Below are positions 22,449-35,080 of a DNA stretch of 64,000 nt, piece by piece. A program made the position numbers and the translations under genes. The notes beneath the pieces were generated by a model. That model was given only the letters and a program-made list of their open reading frames with translations, did no database searches and was not told the DNA's origin. This DNA is from Przewalskia tangutica (lineage: Eukaryota; Streptophyta; Magnoliopsida; Solanales; Solanaceae). The stretch lies in the NCBI GenBank assembly GCA_029844215.1, contig CM056718.1, positions 167,265,396-167,329,395 on the forward strand, read 5' to 3'. Each line of letters starts with the position of its first letter. Position 1 is the stretch's first letter.

Positions 22449-23697
22449 TTAGAAAAGCTCAGAAATCATTGTCATTTGAAATCGGGCATCGGTATCTTCA
22501 GGCAAATCTAAATAGAGCCCAAAGCAGCTAGCCCTAAAGAAATTCTCCAACCCCTGCTGCCGGAGAATGCCCTTGAAGGTGTCAAAGCTATTGCCCATGG
22601 TTGATCTAACCACAAAATCACCAGACAAATCCTTATTTCCATTCAGCAGCATCGTCACGCCGTACTTTTCAATGCTGAAACTCTTGACGACCTCCTCAAT
22701 CGAAGGTCTATTGAGATCTGTGGCAATACTAGAAGACTCAACAAGATTGACATCCACATTATGTTTCCTTTTTTTTCTTAACTCGATCAAGGTTTGATCT
22801 GTTGATTCTTCTTCTTCTTTATTACCATTTTCAGTTTCTGCATATTCTTCACCTCCTTCATCCCCTTTATCTCCTTCTTCTCCATCTCCTTCTTCTTCAT
22901 CTCCTTCTTCTTCATTTCCTTCTTTTTCATCACCTTCAGCATTTTCTTCATTTTCTTCATCTCCTTGGATAAGAACCTTTTTTTGTTAGTCCTTTACTTG
23001 ATGCTGAAGGTGTGGAATGACTTCAAATGTCCAAGTCTAGAAAACAATATGTCAGTTAAATCAGAATAATGATTAAAATGCAAAAAAAAAAAAAGATAAA
23101 AGATTAGGGATCTAATAGCTTAGTTAGTTGGCTACCTGAACTTTTACCTTGTTGATGAAGGCATTGTAATTCCCTCTCTATTACCCCTTTCCTTATCCTC
23201 TATGTAATAAAAATATATTTTTTTAAAAAGAAGATAAAAGATAAAAAATATTGAAGAAGTTTACCATGAAAGCCCAAGGGAAGTCATATAGGTTGATCGT
23301 CTTCACAGTTGGATTCAATTCTACAACAACAACAACAACATACAACATACAACATACCTAGTAAAGTCCCATAACATGGGGTCTGGGGAGGGTAGAGTGT
23401 ACGTGACCTTACCTTTTCCTTATTTTATTTTTTTCAGTTTTATCTGATTCTTGGCCATTTTCAGGATGTTTATCATTTCCATCTCCAGACACTTCTACTT
23501 TGAGGTTTTCTTGGACTCTGAGCCCTCCTCTCTATTAGAAGATTGTGTTTTATTTCGACTATTATTTGCATCTATATTTGTTGATTCTGAAATAGCTTGT
23601 TCAGTAAGCTCATCTAACGGTGTTTGACCATTGAGTCGTTTATTCTCTTTAGATTCCTCAATTGATTTATCTCATTTTCTTTTGCTTAAAGTCATTT
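22449..23697 (-). pseudogene. DUF1985/Ulp1-type MULE-associated protein, remnant
   Basis: Minus-strand pieces in order: a charged N-terminus starting at 23697 (MTLSKRK, stop, DKSIEESKENKRLNG, then TPLDELTEQAIS); INLYDFPWAFM near 23270, a hallmark before DUF1985/Ulp1-like domains; an acidic low-complexity stretch (DEENEENAEGDEKEGNEEEG) at 22980-22860; then 22790-22449 with MIELRKKRKHNVDV, GVTMLLNGNKDLSGDFVV and FFRASCFGLYLDLPEDTDAR, which resembles the FRxSCFGxxLDL start of DUF1985. No Ulp1 protease domain follows before the repeat array. Stops and a SINE insertion at 23320 mark it as dead. The family is inferred from motifs only. Confidence 0.6.
23320..23425 (-). mobile_element. TS-type SINE 3' fragment
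   Basis: Begins with (CAA)n then CATACCTAGTAAAGTCCCAT, GGGGTCTGGGGAGGGTAGAG and TGTACGTGACCTTACC, the complement of a TS SINE 3' half with its (TTG)n tail. Confidence 0.78.
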
Positions 23698-23769
23698 TAT
23701 CTGCACACAAGAGATAAACAAAAATAGTTTCAATTGATTTGTGCATCATTCAAAGTAAACATGAAAAAA

Positions 23770-24025
23770 AATTGCAACAACTGATCAAACAAAATACAAC
23801 AAGTAATCGAATTTTCCAACAATTGAAGAATATGTTGCAACAACTTGGTGAGTTGTTGCAACAAATGCTTCAGCTATTGGAAAAAATAAAATAGTTGTAA
23901 CACCTCAACATCAACCTTAGCAACTATTTTAATTTTTTACAACAGATGGTGAATATGTTGCAACCTCAATAAATGTTTGCAACTATCAAACAAGTGCTTA
24001 AGTTGCTGCAACAGCTTACTCAGCT
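23770..24025. repeat. Palindromic GTTGCAAC array, block 4
   Basis: Shorter block with TATGTTGCAACAACTTGG, GAGTTGTTGCAACAAATGC and AAGTTGCTGCAACAGCTTA. It lies right of the DUF1985-type remnant, so arrays bracket that gene. Confidence 0.75.
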
Positions 24026-24217
24026 GTTGGAAAAAAATCAATAAAATTTCAAACATTCTTTTCGAAACTCTAAGGAGAACAAGAACAAAAAATACCACCA
24101 AAACCCATAATTTCACAACCACATACACTATTTACAAACAAACGCCAACAAGTGAAACCAATACCCCAAATAAGGGTTTCTCAAGCATGAAACAACAAAA
24201 TAAACAGCATTGAAGAC

Positions 24218-27200
24218 TGTCGCGCCCTTTTTCGGCCGCGGCATTTATTTTCTAAACTCCTGCTTAAAAACAAAGGTTAGAAAATAAAAATAAAAGCTGA
24301 AATGTTTAAAAGAATGCTAAAATTGCTAAAAGGATGCTAAAGTTTAAAAGAGGCTAAAATTTAAAAGGGTTGCTAGAATGCTAAGGGTTCGCGGAGTCGC
24401 CGCCTAATTATTTTGGGTGAATTAGGACACCTAAATGTTTAACTAGTTTAAAGTAAACATTAACTCCATTTTAATGGTCTGCTAACTTAATGAGATTCTG
24501 GGCAAGGGTTCTTTATTAATCTAGAGGGAAGGGGTTAGGCACTCTCTAAGATCCGCTAACTTGCGGTTGTCCTGCCAAACCTAGGGTTAATTATTGATGT
24601 CACGGAACAATGCATTTTTTGAAAATATTTGCAAGCGTTTGTAAAAAGGATGCATTTTGATAGAGATTTACAAAGACTTGTGCTACATGTAAAGTTTAAA
24701 AGTGTTCATTTACTTTTATTTATAAATGAATGATGCGAAATTAATTTATAAACTAAATGTATGCACTTACTTAAAAATTTGATTTATGTGGCATAGTGCA
24801 AAAGACGATTATCATTTGGCAAAGTTCTAGTCGTGGCAAGCCTGAAAGAATTAAATTAAAGGGGATACATTTCTAAGGGCGAGTCAAAGCTTAAAGGTAT
24901 TAAGTATCCTATTAATGTAGTATTAGACAATTAATTACAATAAATAAATGGGGCAGGTAGGAAATAAAAGAATATGACTCGAAGGATGGCGATGTCTTTT
25001 CGCCGGTAGTTTTGGAATTCCGATGCGGATAGAGAAATGCACATAGATGCGGGTGTTAATTTGCCATGATGAGTCTCGCCGTGAGACTCTTTGTTGCTCC
25101 GGTGCGTTTCATGTAAATAAAGAAAAGATAAGGATTAGTATATGCCCAAAAATACAATGAGTCATGCAAATGCGAGAATAAATATCAACAACCCATATTA
25201 ATTGAGGCAGTACGAAGTAAAGCTCATCATTACTTAATCCAGACATTGGACCTTGGCTATAGATAACGGGCAGAAATTTAAAGCAGGTCCGAGAAACAGG
25301 AATTTTCTTTTCAGATTTTTATAACGCAGGCAACGAGGAAGCAGGCCCAAAAATGCATATTCATCCAATAAGTAAGTAATCCACATTATCATAAAAGACC
25401 CAACATACATTTACTGGAGCAGAATAGGAGCATGCTAAATTCATTCACAAACAAGCAAAGCGATATTCAGGACTGATATACATGGGCGCTAGAAATATAT
25501 GTTTATATAGGGCCTCGATATACACTAAGTGTATACTCAAGTCTATATCGCATATGCCCTAAGATACATAGTTACATTGCATTTCTCAAAGCAAATAATT
25601 ATGCTAACACCGACAGAATGAGCATATTCGACCATGGCGAGAAGAATAAAGCGATTGCCTAAATATTGACCAATGTCGCTATGTAGAGTAAACCCCGGCA
25701 CAACAAGAAAGTATCCAGATTACCTAAACTAGCAAATTCTATTTTTATGCTCTTATGCAAGATTCGAATATTGTATAAGCAGGCAACTCATATGAACCCC
25801 TGGATAACACGCTGCATGCCCAAACAAATCTAGCTAGATGCGCCAAATCCTTTTCTAATCACCAAGAGACATATGAGCAATTCATCACACCACATATTCA
25901 AGTTCATCAAATCGATATCCTAACTCTACACAAACAGGTTCATTCATTTCTGCACATATAGGAGACAAATGCATATTTTCTTTAATTCAACTGAAAGGTC
26001 GAGGTTTAAACTTAGCTTTCTACCCAGAACTTAAGGTGTCGCATACTTAGTCATGCAAAGACATCTCATAAGGTAACACACTCCATATGACCGAAGAGAC
26101 AAGTCAGAACCAAATATGCAAAGAGAAGAATAACTAAAGCATAAAAGATGCACCAGTACACATATTGCAGTATATTACAATCGACCCTCTAGCTTCCTAA
26201 GGTGCATTGACGTCCTAAATACTCTAGATGTAAACAAACCTGGATGCAAAGATAACAAGCAGGGTGTTTTTAGACCTGGCGAGCATTTAGAGGTTTAATG
26301 GGCCTTTATGGATACATTCCTTGAACTTATTGCAAGTTGATAGACTAAGTGTACAAGTTAGTTAAGATATTGTACTATTTTAACATACAAAGACATCACC
26401 AAACCCGGAGAGCTAAGGCGAGATCATTGGAACATGGTGCATATTTAAGAATGACCCCAGATTGAGCTATTCCACTAAATGAACTGAAGAGATTTAAACA
26501 AGCAATTCTTAGGCAAAGGACCAACTGAGGCTGATTCATAAAGGAACACGTTGGATGGTCTCAATACTTGGACTAATTTCTTTACTTCATCTATTTCATA
26601 ACATACCGGACATACAATTAATCTTAATGAAATCAAACTAACATATATTTAAGCGAGCAACCATCACAATAGTTACACAGACATGATGCTGTAATACAGA
26701 TAAGCACACAACTGAGCGATTAAATCAGGAGTCGACTGAAAATCACACCTCAGAACAGTATCCTAACATTACAAACTCGACCTATATGAAAGTAGCATAC
26801 GCACATGACATTTTTGAGTATTGATAGTCAAATGAGTAGGTTAACAAACAATCAAACAGTAGCCGACATCACCTTCATGCATTCATGAACACAATAGTAT
26901 GAACGAACTAACTAACACACATCTAACACCCAAAACAAAAATGCAGAAATACAAAGATGCAATGAAATCGATAGGAAGCTGATTTTACCTTCTCCGGACA
27001 GCGACCCGGGGCAGCGTATCAGGTCGTCGGTCCGCTCGGAAGGCTAGCTAATTCTGTGGAACGAGATGGTTGCGAAAATTGCTGACTTTGCGGGTTGGGT
27101 TTTTTTTTTTTTTTTTTTTGAATCAATCGGTTCATGTTGTTGGTTTCGAATTCCACTCCGATCTTATGGGTACCTCTCTGGCGAGTCCCTAAGCTCTGTC

Positions 27201-28393
27201 GAGTCTACTGGGTTTTTCTCTCCCCCTTGCTGCTGATCTTGCATGTGTAGATTGGTTCCTTATTTATAGTCCCAATTTGGGTTCTAAATTTGGTAGGTTT
27301 TTTAGGGCTCATTTAGGTTGCTGATTCGCTATTAATGGTACTGATTTGGACCCTTCTTTTGGTGCGATTTTGGTTACCATTTCGGGGTTAATTTTAGTAC
27401 TGCTCTGGTTATGGCTACTTGGGAGATTTGGTACTGAATCGTTTATTACCGTTTTTGGTGTAAGATTTGGCATGAGGGAGATGACAGATTGTCGATTCTT
27501 CGGCGAGAATCGCGGGATTGGGGTGTGAGTGAAGCGGCGGCGATCTTGGAGATAACATGTAGGGTTCGTTTTGTTTTCTTTTTGGAAGAGACGATCCAGG
27601 TAAAGGGGTGTTGGGCTTCTGTTAAGGGATAAGGCGTGGGCCGGGCGACGGGTTTGGGCTGAAAAGGAGAAGTGGGCTGGGTTAGTTTAATTGGGTAGCA
27701 TTTAATTAGGGGTATTAGTATTAAGAGTTTTAATTAGTTTAATTAGTTTTTAGGCTAGTTAATTAATTAGCTAATTAATTCTAGGCAAGTGTATTAATTA
27801 ATTAGTGATAACTTAAATTAACAAATGTGATTAAAATAATTAGGTGCTTCATTAATCTAACTGTTATAATAAATAAATGCGGGCGTGCTATTTAATTAAT
27901 GCTCAATACTTTAGAATGCGACGCTATTATTTAAAATCTTATTATTATGCATTATTGCAAAATTAAAATTGAATTGAGTTTATATTAAATTACTTAAATG
28001 CCGAATGCAAGTACGATATTTAAGAATTGTTTAAAGCCTTATAAATGCGACGCTATTAAATGCATATATTAGATTGACTTTAAATTACAAATGATTACTA
28101 ATTAATGCGGCTATGCTACCTGACCCGACGTTATCGCTAAATTGTTTATTTTATGCATTTATTAATTATTAAAGAATTACGACAAAGCTTAAAGTTAATA
28201 AATGCGGGCGCGGGGCTCTAAATGCTTAAAACTCTACGTAAGACGCGACGCCATTATTAAATTAATTATTTATGCCTGTATTTATGTTTTATCGCTGCAT
28301 TTTATTATAAGAAATCATAAAAAATTATTTTACAAAATTAGTGTAATTTTATGGTTAATGGCTGGACGGGAGGGTCAAAATTGGGTGTCAACA
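24218..28393 (+). mobile_element. Solo LTR, 4176 bp, probably Ty3/gypsy Tat/Ogre-like
   Basis: Starts TGTCGCGCCCTTTTTC and ends AAAATTGGGTGTCAACA, with a perfect TSD AAGAC (24213-24217 and 28394-28398). No gag or pol motif is seen inside, so I read it as one long solo LTR. LTRs above 4 kb with a TTGGGTGTCAACA-like end recall Ogre/Tat elements; that lineage call is from memory. A 20-base T run lies at about 27100. The region 27720-28320 is made of diverged AATGCGGGCG...TTAATTA units. The 27346-27528 frame looks like chance. Confidence 0.82.
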
Positions 28394-28859
28394 AAGACAA
28401 AGCATGTTCTTCTTCTTCTCTGACCAAAATAATCATTTTCACACTTTGATTTTAAAACCTTAACTTTTGAACCCAGTGAAAGAGAAAACTTTACCTTAAA
28501 TGGCTGTGAAGCAGCAACAACATCGACGACAGAGAGAAACAATATTGTTACAGTGATGGTCCGGTGAAGCGGAAGAACAAATCGTCGTTATTGAAGAGAA
28601 AAACGTGAAGAAGAGGGAGGGTTTGAGCGTTTTGTTTGATAAGAGAACTAGAGAGACTTTTTTATTTTGAAAGATGAAAGAAGTGGGGTCATGATTGATT
28701 TGGTATAATGTGGATGTTTTTATATTTTATAAAAGATTAATAATTTTTAAAAATTACAAACTTCAATTAATTTAATCAGATTTTTAAATGGCTTTAATCT
28801 TGGCTGGTCAAAATTATCACATTTTCTAATTAGTAGACTTTTTTATCACCTTAAGTCTA

Positions 28860-29206
28860 AACTTCCCATATAACTGTTGGGAGATGACCAAAACCCACCA
28901 AATCCGTTATGGAAAGTAAGTATACTGTCCGAATACCAACTAAGTTAATGTCATACGTGATCTGTTATACTAAAAAAAGAAAATTATCCTAATTAAGGAA
29001 AATATTTAATAATACACGTGTTCATTTATCATTGGTTTACCTACGTAAACCAACCACTGAACCCTCCACGGTGTATTCTCTCTACAAAAAAGTGAAAAAC
29101 TCCACCATTTTCAAAGCCTTAAAAGCTTCTCAAACAAAACGTAAAACTCTGTCATCATAAATTTCTCAGAAAAGAAAAAGAAAAAAAGCTCCGGTCGGAA
29201 ACGGAG
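28860..29206. other. Promoter and 5' UTR region of the ERD2-like gene
   Basis: Lies between the MULE's putative right end and the ERD2-like start codon. 29040-29206 has CT-rich and A-rich leader-like sequence (CTCTCTACAAAAAAGTG). No clear TATA box position can be defended. Confidence 0.4.
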
Positions 29207-32200
29207 ATGGGTCAAAAAGGGTATCAATCGCCGGCGAAGAAAGTGTTGTCATGGGTTCGAAAACAATCGAAGAAAGTGAAAATCTTTTTGGGTTTAATCA
29301 CATCAATCATTTTATTGGTGACTCTTAAGTTAGTTGTTCATGATCATAACTACTTCTTTGTTGTGGCTGAAGCTATTCATTTGATTGGGCTTTTGGTTTT
29401 GATTTACAAATTGACCACTCTCAAGACTTGTTCTGGTAATTTTAGTTATAAAATCTTTTATTTTCTGTTAATCTGAAATTTTAGTTCTTTCTGTGTTGTT
29501 TCCATTTGATTGCGCTTTGTGTTAAAAATTTGGTCTGTTTTTTAGTAAATTCTTCATGGGACAGAGTAAAATTTGGATTTCATGGAAAATTCCTTTTTTG
29601 TTTGTGATTATCTGCTTTTGAAAGCCCCAAAAAGGAAACAAAAACTATGGATTTTTGTCATTTTTAATTATTTTTCTGGGCAATGGGAATGTGGCATAGT
29701 GATTTTTGGGTATTGAATTGGCTATTTTAGTCATGAGACAGTATCCATGAGCAATATTGTGTGCTTTTCAAGGTCAGTCGTTTTATTAATGATTGATAAA
29801 GTAAAGCACAATATAAATAAATAGAAATTAAAAGCAAAATTCAAAATGGGACAATTGAATCTGACTAGAGTTATTGTCATGGATTATTCTATTGCTAAAT
29901 GAGAGAGGGTGTGTCAGATTTGCTTCTTAAGGAACCTCTGGATAGTCAGGAACATATTGTGCCTTGGTGATTATAAAATAAAAAGAAAAAGAACATATTG
30001 TAGAACTTTTTCTAAAAAAAAAAAAATATTATAGAACTATTGTGACACAAGGATGTCCATAATGTACAGTGCAAGTCCGCTAACATGCTGTTTTGATGAA
30101 AAGATTCCAAAAGGATTTAAATAATACTATGAAATTGTGAGTCTGAATGTTTATCCATATCTAATGCAGTATATTTTTATTGGTATTTATGAATTATGTA
30201 TATCAAACTGAAAGTTGCAAGTTGCAGCTAAACAAGAAGTGTTATGTCCAACCCCTTATAAATAAGTTAGAGAGGCCATTCTGTTCTTTAGACAGTTACT
30301 TGATGACACAAAAAGGATGATCCATTTTGCTCAAGGAAACATAAAGCACTTAAGTGTAATTCTAACTAGTGTTATAACACTGCAAATCTTTTACATTCCG
30401 ATTAACACTGGACGAGGTGTTTGTTCAATAGTCTGATGCGCCTTTTTGCTCCTACAGGTCGATAGCTGGTTTTATTTGTGGCACTTGTTAGATTGTCATT
30501 CTTTTTTACTGGAGGTGAAGAAAAGATCATTTTTTAACCATTTGTCTGATATGTTTTCTTCTCGTGCTTTATTAGGCCTTTCATTGAAGACTCAAGTGCT
30601 TACAGCTATATTTTTAGCTGTAAGATTATACTGTAGCTTCATCATGGAAGCAGATATCCACACTGTGCTAGATCTTATCACCCTTGTGGCAACATTGTGG
30701 GTCATATATATGATGAAGTTCAAGCTGAAGTCATCCTACATGGCAGATCTGGATAACATGCCTTTATATTATACAGTAAAAACAATTTCACCAATGGCTC
30801 TTTTCCTTTTGAATGTTGTCGAATTAAACTACCTAAGTACTTTCTTATGATTAGATGTTTAGTTAACATCACGTAGACTTTATGGGAAATGTATATGGCC
30901 GTTCTATGCGGGTAATTGCAGGATTTTCAAAATCTGTAGTTTTCTGGCTGTCATATGGGCTCTATGCAATGCCTTATGACGTAATCACACTAAAAGTGTA
31001 GAACTTTGTAGGTTGATTAATTTGTGTTTGCGCACACATGTTTTATCATTAGAAAATATACAGAACTAATTATGGGGCTTGAAGTCTTTTTACTGGTTTT
31101 ATATCAATAAGTAGTCAACTTGACATGGTTGCCACATGATATCAGAGTTCATGTTCTCATCTTACTAAATCTAGTTGCAGATATCATTGTTGGTTATTCT
31201 TTTAATGTCGCACCTAGCTATTAGGGACTGTACATTTCTGCACCTAAGTGGTTGGTTTGCCAGGGATTAGAGTTTCTTTTCTGTGAATAGAATTGCTTCA
31301 TGATCTTTCTTTTGAACCATGTCACTCCTTTGCACAGATAGTTCCTGCTGCGGCTTTAGCCTTCTTCATCCATCCTACTACAAGTCATATTCTGATAAAC
31401 CGGGCGCTTTGGGCTTTTTGTGTGTATCTGGAATCCGTCTCGGTGCTGCCTCAGCTTCGCTTGATGCAGAATGTTCAGGTTCATATCTCTTCTTTCCAAA
31501 ATATTGTGAACTATCATGCCTTCTTCTTACACTCGTCTTTCCTGAATAAAAAGCTAATTGTATTGTTCTATTACTGCATTTTAGATAATTGAGCCATTCT
31601 CAGCCCATTATGTTTTTGCTCTGGGGGTTGCAAGATTCTTGGGCTGTGCTCATTGGATTATTCAGGTGAGTTTTTGGAGTCTTATCTTGTGTTCTGTAAC
31701 TTCTTGAATTTATAGCAGCTGGGCTGACATCCCCTTCCCCAATACAAACAATCAGATTTTAGGACCGATTTTATCAACTGAACTCATTGATTTTGACTCA
31801 AAGTATATATACATATGTGAAACAATTTAAGCTTTATACATATTAATAAGATCACGTCCTTCTGAACTCACTGACTCTAAATTTTGGATTCGCTTCTACA
31901 ATCAATATTGTCCAAATAGGACACAACATGCACATTTCTCCATTGTTAACCTTAGTCCCAGCCCTATCAATTATCATCTCCAGATGTTAAGAGTTACAAC
32001 TATTCCTATACAGGTTTATGACACTGCTGGAGCATATATTTACTTGGCTGGACGCGGCTACTTCTGGATACCAGCGGTCTTTTTGGCAGAAATTGTTCAA
32101 ACTTTCATCTTGGCCGATTTCTGTTATTATTACGTAAAGAGGTGAGCCATTTAGTCCGCGACTAATACAACAGCTATTGTAAATCCAACTTCATTTTCAT

Positions 32201-32285
32201 GAGTTTTAACAAATGTGATACGTTTTTCTTGATTTGCAGTGTCATGAGCGGCCAGTTGATTGTTCGCCTGCCAACACCGGTGTAA
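29207..32285 (+). CDS. ERD2-like ER lumen protein-retaining receptor
   Basis: Proteins of this family span the Golgi/ER membranes; ERD2 itself returns K/HDEL proteins to the ER. Six exons: 29207-29435, 30576-30775, 31338-31478, 31585-31665, 32014-32141 and 32240-32285; all introns are GT-AG and phases agree, giving 274 codons plus stop. Exon 1 has a basic start (KGYQSPAKKVLSWVRKQSKK) and two hydrophobic spans. Family marks follow: LSLKTQVLTAIFLAVRLYCS, VATLWVIYMMKFKLKSSYM, WAFCVYLESVSVLPQLRLMQ, HYVFALGVARFLGCAHWI and AEIVQTFILADFCYYYVKS. The length matches the longer plant ERD2-related proteins (about 270 aa) rather than classical ERD2 (about 215 aa), whose N-terminus is shorter, so HDEL binding is not assured. 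Exon 2 start (GGLSLKTQ) was chosen over an upstream AG at 30458 because it matches the family. No lesion seen. Confidence 0.93.
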
Positions 32286-32585
32286 AACAGTCATTAAAAC
32301 TCTAATGACTATCAGGACTGTAACATTGTGTTAGTTCGTAAGTTATTATGTGAAGTCAACTTAGAGTTCTACTCATCAATTTCTCGATCCTGCCTTTTTC
32401 TTTGACAAAGAAGCAAAAGAATTTGTTTTGGACATTGGCATTTTCTGAATTTTGCAATCTCAAGCGCATAGTTTCAGGGACAGTGACTGAACTGCATTAG
32501 GATATCAGAACTTTGCCCTTTTGACAATTTTTTGAAAACTTTTGAGTAAAACAAGTGTTTTGAGTAGCTGTTAGTTTCAATAAAA

Positions 32586-32700
32586 ACTTAACAACAACAA
32601 CGTACCCAATATAATCCCACGAAGTAGAGTTTGGAGGCTAAGATATATGCAGATTTACCCTCTATCTTTTGAGATAGACAGTCTGTTTTGCGGTAACAAT
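32586..32700 (-). mobile_element. TS-type SINE 3' fragment
   Basis: ACAACAACAACGTACCCAAT, ATAATCCCACGAAGTAGAGT, GATTTACCCTCTATC and AGACAGTCTGTTTTGC reproduce the TS layout in reverse orientation. It sits about 300 bp after the ERD2-like stop codon. Confidence 0.7.
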
Positions 32701-34168
32701 TGGCTTGAAATTGAAGCAAGAAACCATATGTATTGTTAATTATGATTTAAGCAAGAGATTTGTATGTGTAAATATATACCTTTCACTTATTGACTTGAGG
32801 GTAAATACTCAGGAAAATGGGAATTTTATTTACAGAATGAAAACAAATTCATGCGTTTTATTTTACATTTTTCAATGCATATGTTTCAGTATGAGTGAGT
32901 GTTTTCTTTGAGATTAGGCTGTAAATTATCCGACCAACTGCTCCATTCCTACAGAAATCCTAATGACCTCAGTGACAGCTGACATGTACTTTCATATTGG
33001 CCCCACCACGCGTCAAGCCCACAACCTTTTCCAAAGGCGCCCACTAGAACAAACCAACGTGCGCCGTTATTCGCCACGTTTAACTTGATGGAACTATTCG
33101 TTCCTTTCTGTTTAGTCGGATACGTGTCACGAAACTAGAACCTCAGTAAAACGTGCCACCGTTCGAACCCAACGTGCAGGGGCGGATCCAGGGGCCAAGG
33201 GAAAGCCCCGTAACCTAATAAATGTGTAATTGAGATGGTAGAAATCTGAATTTTTACTCCAATGAGATTCGATTCGATTCTCAACAAAGACATTCTTTTC
33301 TTCATTTATCATCTTTTTGCTTTTAAAAAAAATATTAGTATTGGGTCATGAAAGATGGATGTACAAGTCCATATCGAAAAAACTCAATGTAAAATTTAAA
33401 AAATAATTGACTGAGTCCATTAAAACTAACGCAGACTCTCAATTTCCAAATAAATAGATTTATAAATTAAAAGAAAAGGCCAAAAAAATGAAAAAGAAAA
33501 CACCTTTAACTTAGTGTGCATATAGTAAAAGGGCCAGTTAGGCCATTACGACGAGCCCTTCAGATAAAAATATCTCAAAAAATACACTTTATTGTCATTA
33601 TTATATAACTAGTACTTTGATACTTTCTCACATAAGGATCTCAACTTCACTTTCTCTTTATTTTTTTTAAAAAAAAATAATTAATTAGGATTTTTCTTTT
33701 ATGTGTATACTTTTATTTATTTATGTATGAATCGAAAGAGGGATTTGGATGCTTTAATTATTGCTGTTTTTTGATATTTTAAAGTGACTATGCTTTTTCT
33801 ATATTAGTTTAGTTTTTGTATGAGAAGTACCCGTTTGTATTTACTATTTGTTTAGTTTTGTATTTATTATTAGTATAGATTAATTATTCTATTTATTGAT
33901 ATTTATTATAACTATTGTTAGTATTGAATATTTATTTTTAATATAACGTGGCAGATAAAGAGGGGTTAAAACTTTGGTCAAACGCTTGATTAGTTAATCT
34001 ACGTGTCATGAAGCTCTCACTTCATCGTCTCTTTTCATGCCACGTGGCTTTTCTTCCGTGTCTTATACATTTTACTGCTTGAATAAATACTTATGTTTTT
34101 ATCTTCTCTGTATATCTTTGTTCCAAAAGATAAAATCTTTTTTCTGAAAATTTGAGCCGAATTGCAAA
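32701..34168. other. Intergenic region between ERD2-like and NINJA-like genes
   Basis: No gene recognised. CAGGGGCGGATCCAGGGGCC at 33176-33195 looks like the terminus of a hAT element, but no partner was found. 33600-33950 is AT-rich. 33950-34150 holds ACGTGTCATG and CCACGTGGC motifs, G-box-like, which may belong to the promoter of the gene at 34169. Confidence 0.4.
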
Positions 34169-34293
34169 ATGTTGAACCTTTTGAAGGAAGATGATAATGG
34201 GGTTGAACTGAGTTTAGGGTTATCCATTGGAGGAAATTATAGCACCAACAAAATGGATGATGATAATATGGTAATAGAGTCTAAAAAGAGGAT

Positions 34294-34520
34294 GGTACTG
34301 TTGGCAATGGATGTGGTACCTATGAAGCTGCAAAAAGCTTGAATCTTTCTTTGAACCAAGATTCATATGCAAATATTCAGAATCTTGCAGTTCCATCAGA
34401 ATCAGAAATTGGTACTGCTTGCAATGAATGTGGTACCTATGAAGCTGCAAAAAAAAAGAATCTTTCTTTGAACCAAGATTCATATGTAAATAATCAGAAT
34501 CTTGCAGTTCCATTTTGGGC
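34294..34520 (+). repeat. 117-bp (39-codon) tandem duplication in exon 1 of the NINJA-like gene
   Basis: Copies at 34294-34410 and 34411-34520. Both contain GTGGTACCTATGAAGCTGCA, TCTTTCTTTGAACCAAGATT and CAGAATCTTGCAGTTCCAT. The period keeps frame; each copy would encode ECGTYEAAK and NLSLNQDSY-like peptides. Confidence 0.95.
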
Positions 34521-35080
34521 ACAGTGCTGGGAAAAGGGAATTAATGAAGAACAATTGTGGAGGTTTTAGACTTTATAATGAGAATGGGGTTAAAATTTTG
34601 AGTTATAACCAATGTGTAAGTAGTGAGTCGGAGGGAAATTTATCCGGCAAAAGCAGTTTTAAGAATTACAAAGCGTGGTCGAATGGATCTCCGGAGAGAT
34701 GTTCTTCGACAATTTCAGAATGCCAAAGTTTGTCTCCTAAAGGTAATCTACACTGTTCTTCTTAATTTGAAGTTCCTAAGAGTACTTTTTTGCACTACCC
34801 TATTCCCATTCAGAATATTATGATTATGATTACATCAAACCTCTCTAATAGTAATATATTGCCTTATTAATTTGCCTTTATTGGGCATATCGTGTGAGGT
34901 TCTTTGCTTTGAAACAATATGAATAAGGATAAAAAGATGTAATGGAATGTGTATGGGTGAGATCCCTTTGCCCTTGCCCTTTTCCAGTAGTAGCTCAAAC
35001 ACCCGAGCCTGACACGGAGAACTTCTTGGTAGGAGCACTTTATGTCTACCTGACACAAAAATTTGAATTAGTAGATCAGT

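Larger units (their letters stand above)
18476..28860. mobile_element. Putative Mutator-like (MULE) element carrying a DUF1985/Ulp1-type gene
   Basis: Inside lie the C-terminal end of a MULE transposase (19912-20247), a DUF1985/Ulp1-type remnant on the opposite strand (22449-23697), and hundreds of bases of GTTGCAAC-rich arrays on both sides of these. MULEs that carry Ulp1-like protease genes are known in plants (KAONASHI-type). The outer limits are weak: GGTGATAAA near 18520 and its diverged complement near 28850 may be long degenerate inverted repeats. I could not define a 9-bp TSD. A 4.2-kb solo LTR inflates the length. The gene content is better supported than the boundaries. Confidence 0.45.

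Noticed and set aside
27346..27528. Hydrophobic 60-codon ORF inside the 4.2-kb LTR
   Set aside because: No homology recognised; located in a noncoding LTR and explained by T-rich composition.
29207..29476. Intronless 89-codon reading of ERD2-like exon 1
   Set aside because: The last residues are intron; a GT donor at 29436 joins in phase with the next exon.
30446..30575. Alternative longer exon 2 for the ERD2-like gene from the AG at 30458
   Set aside because: It would add residues not found in the family and a TAG stops the needed frame; the AG at 30575 restores the conserved LSLKTQ.
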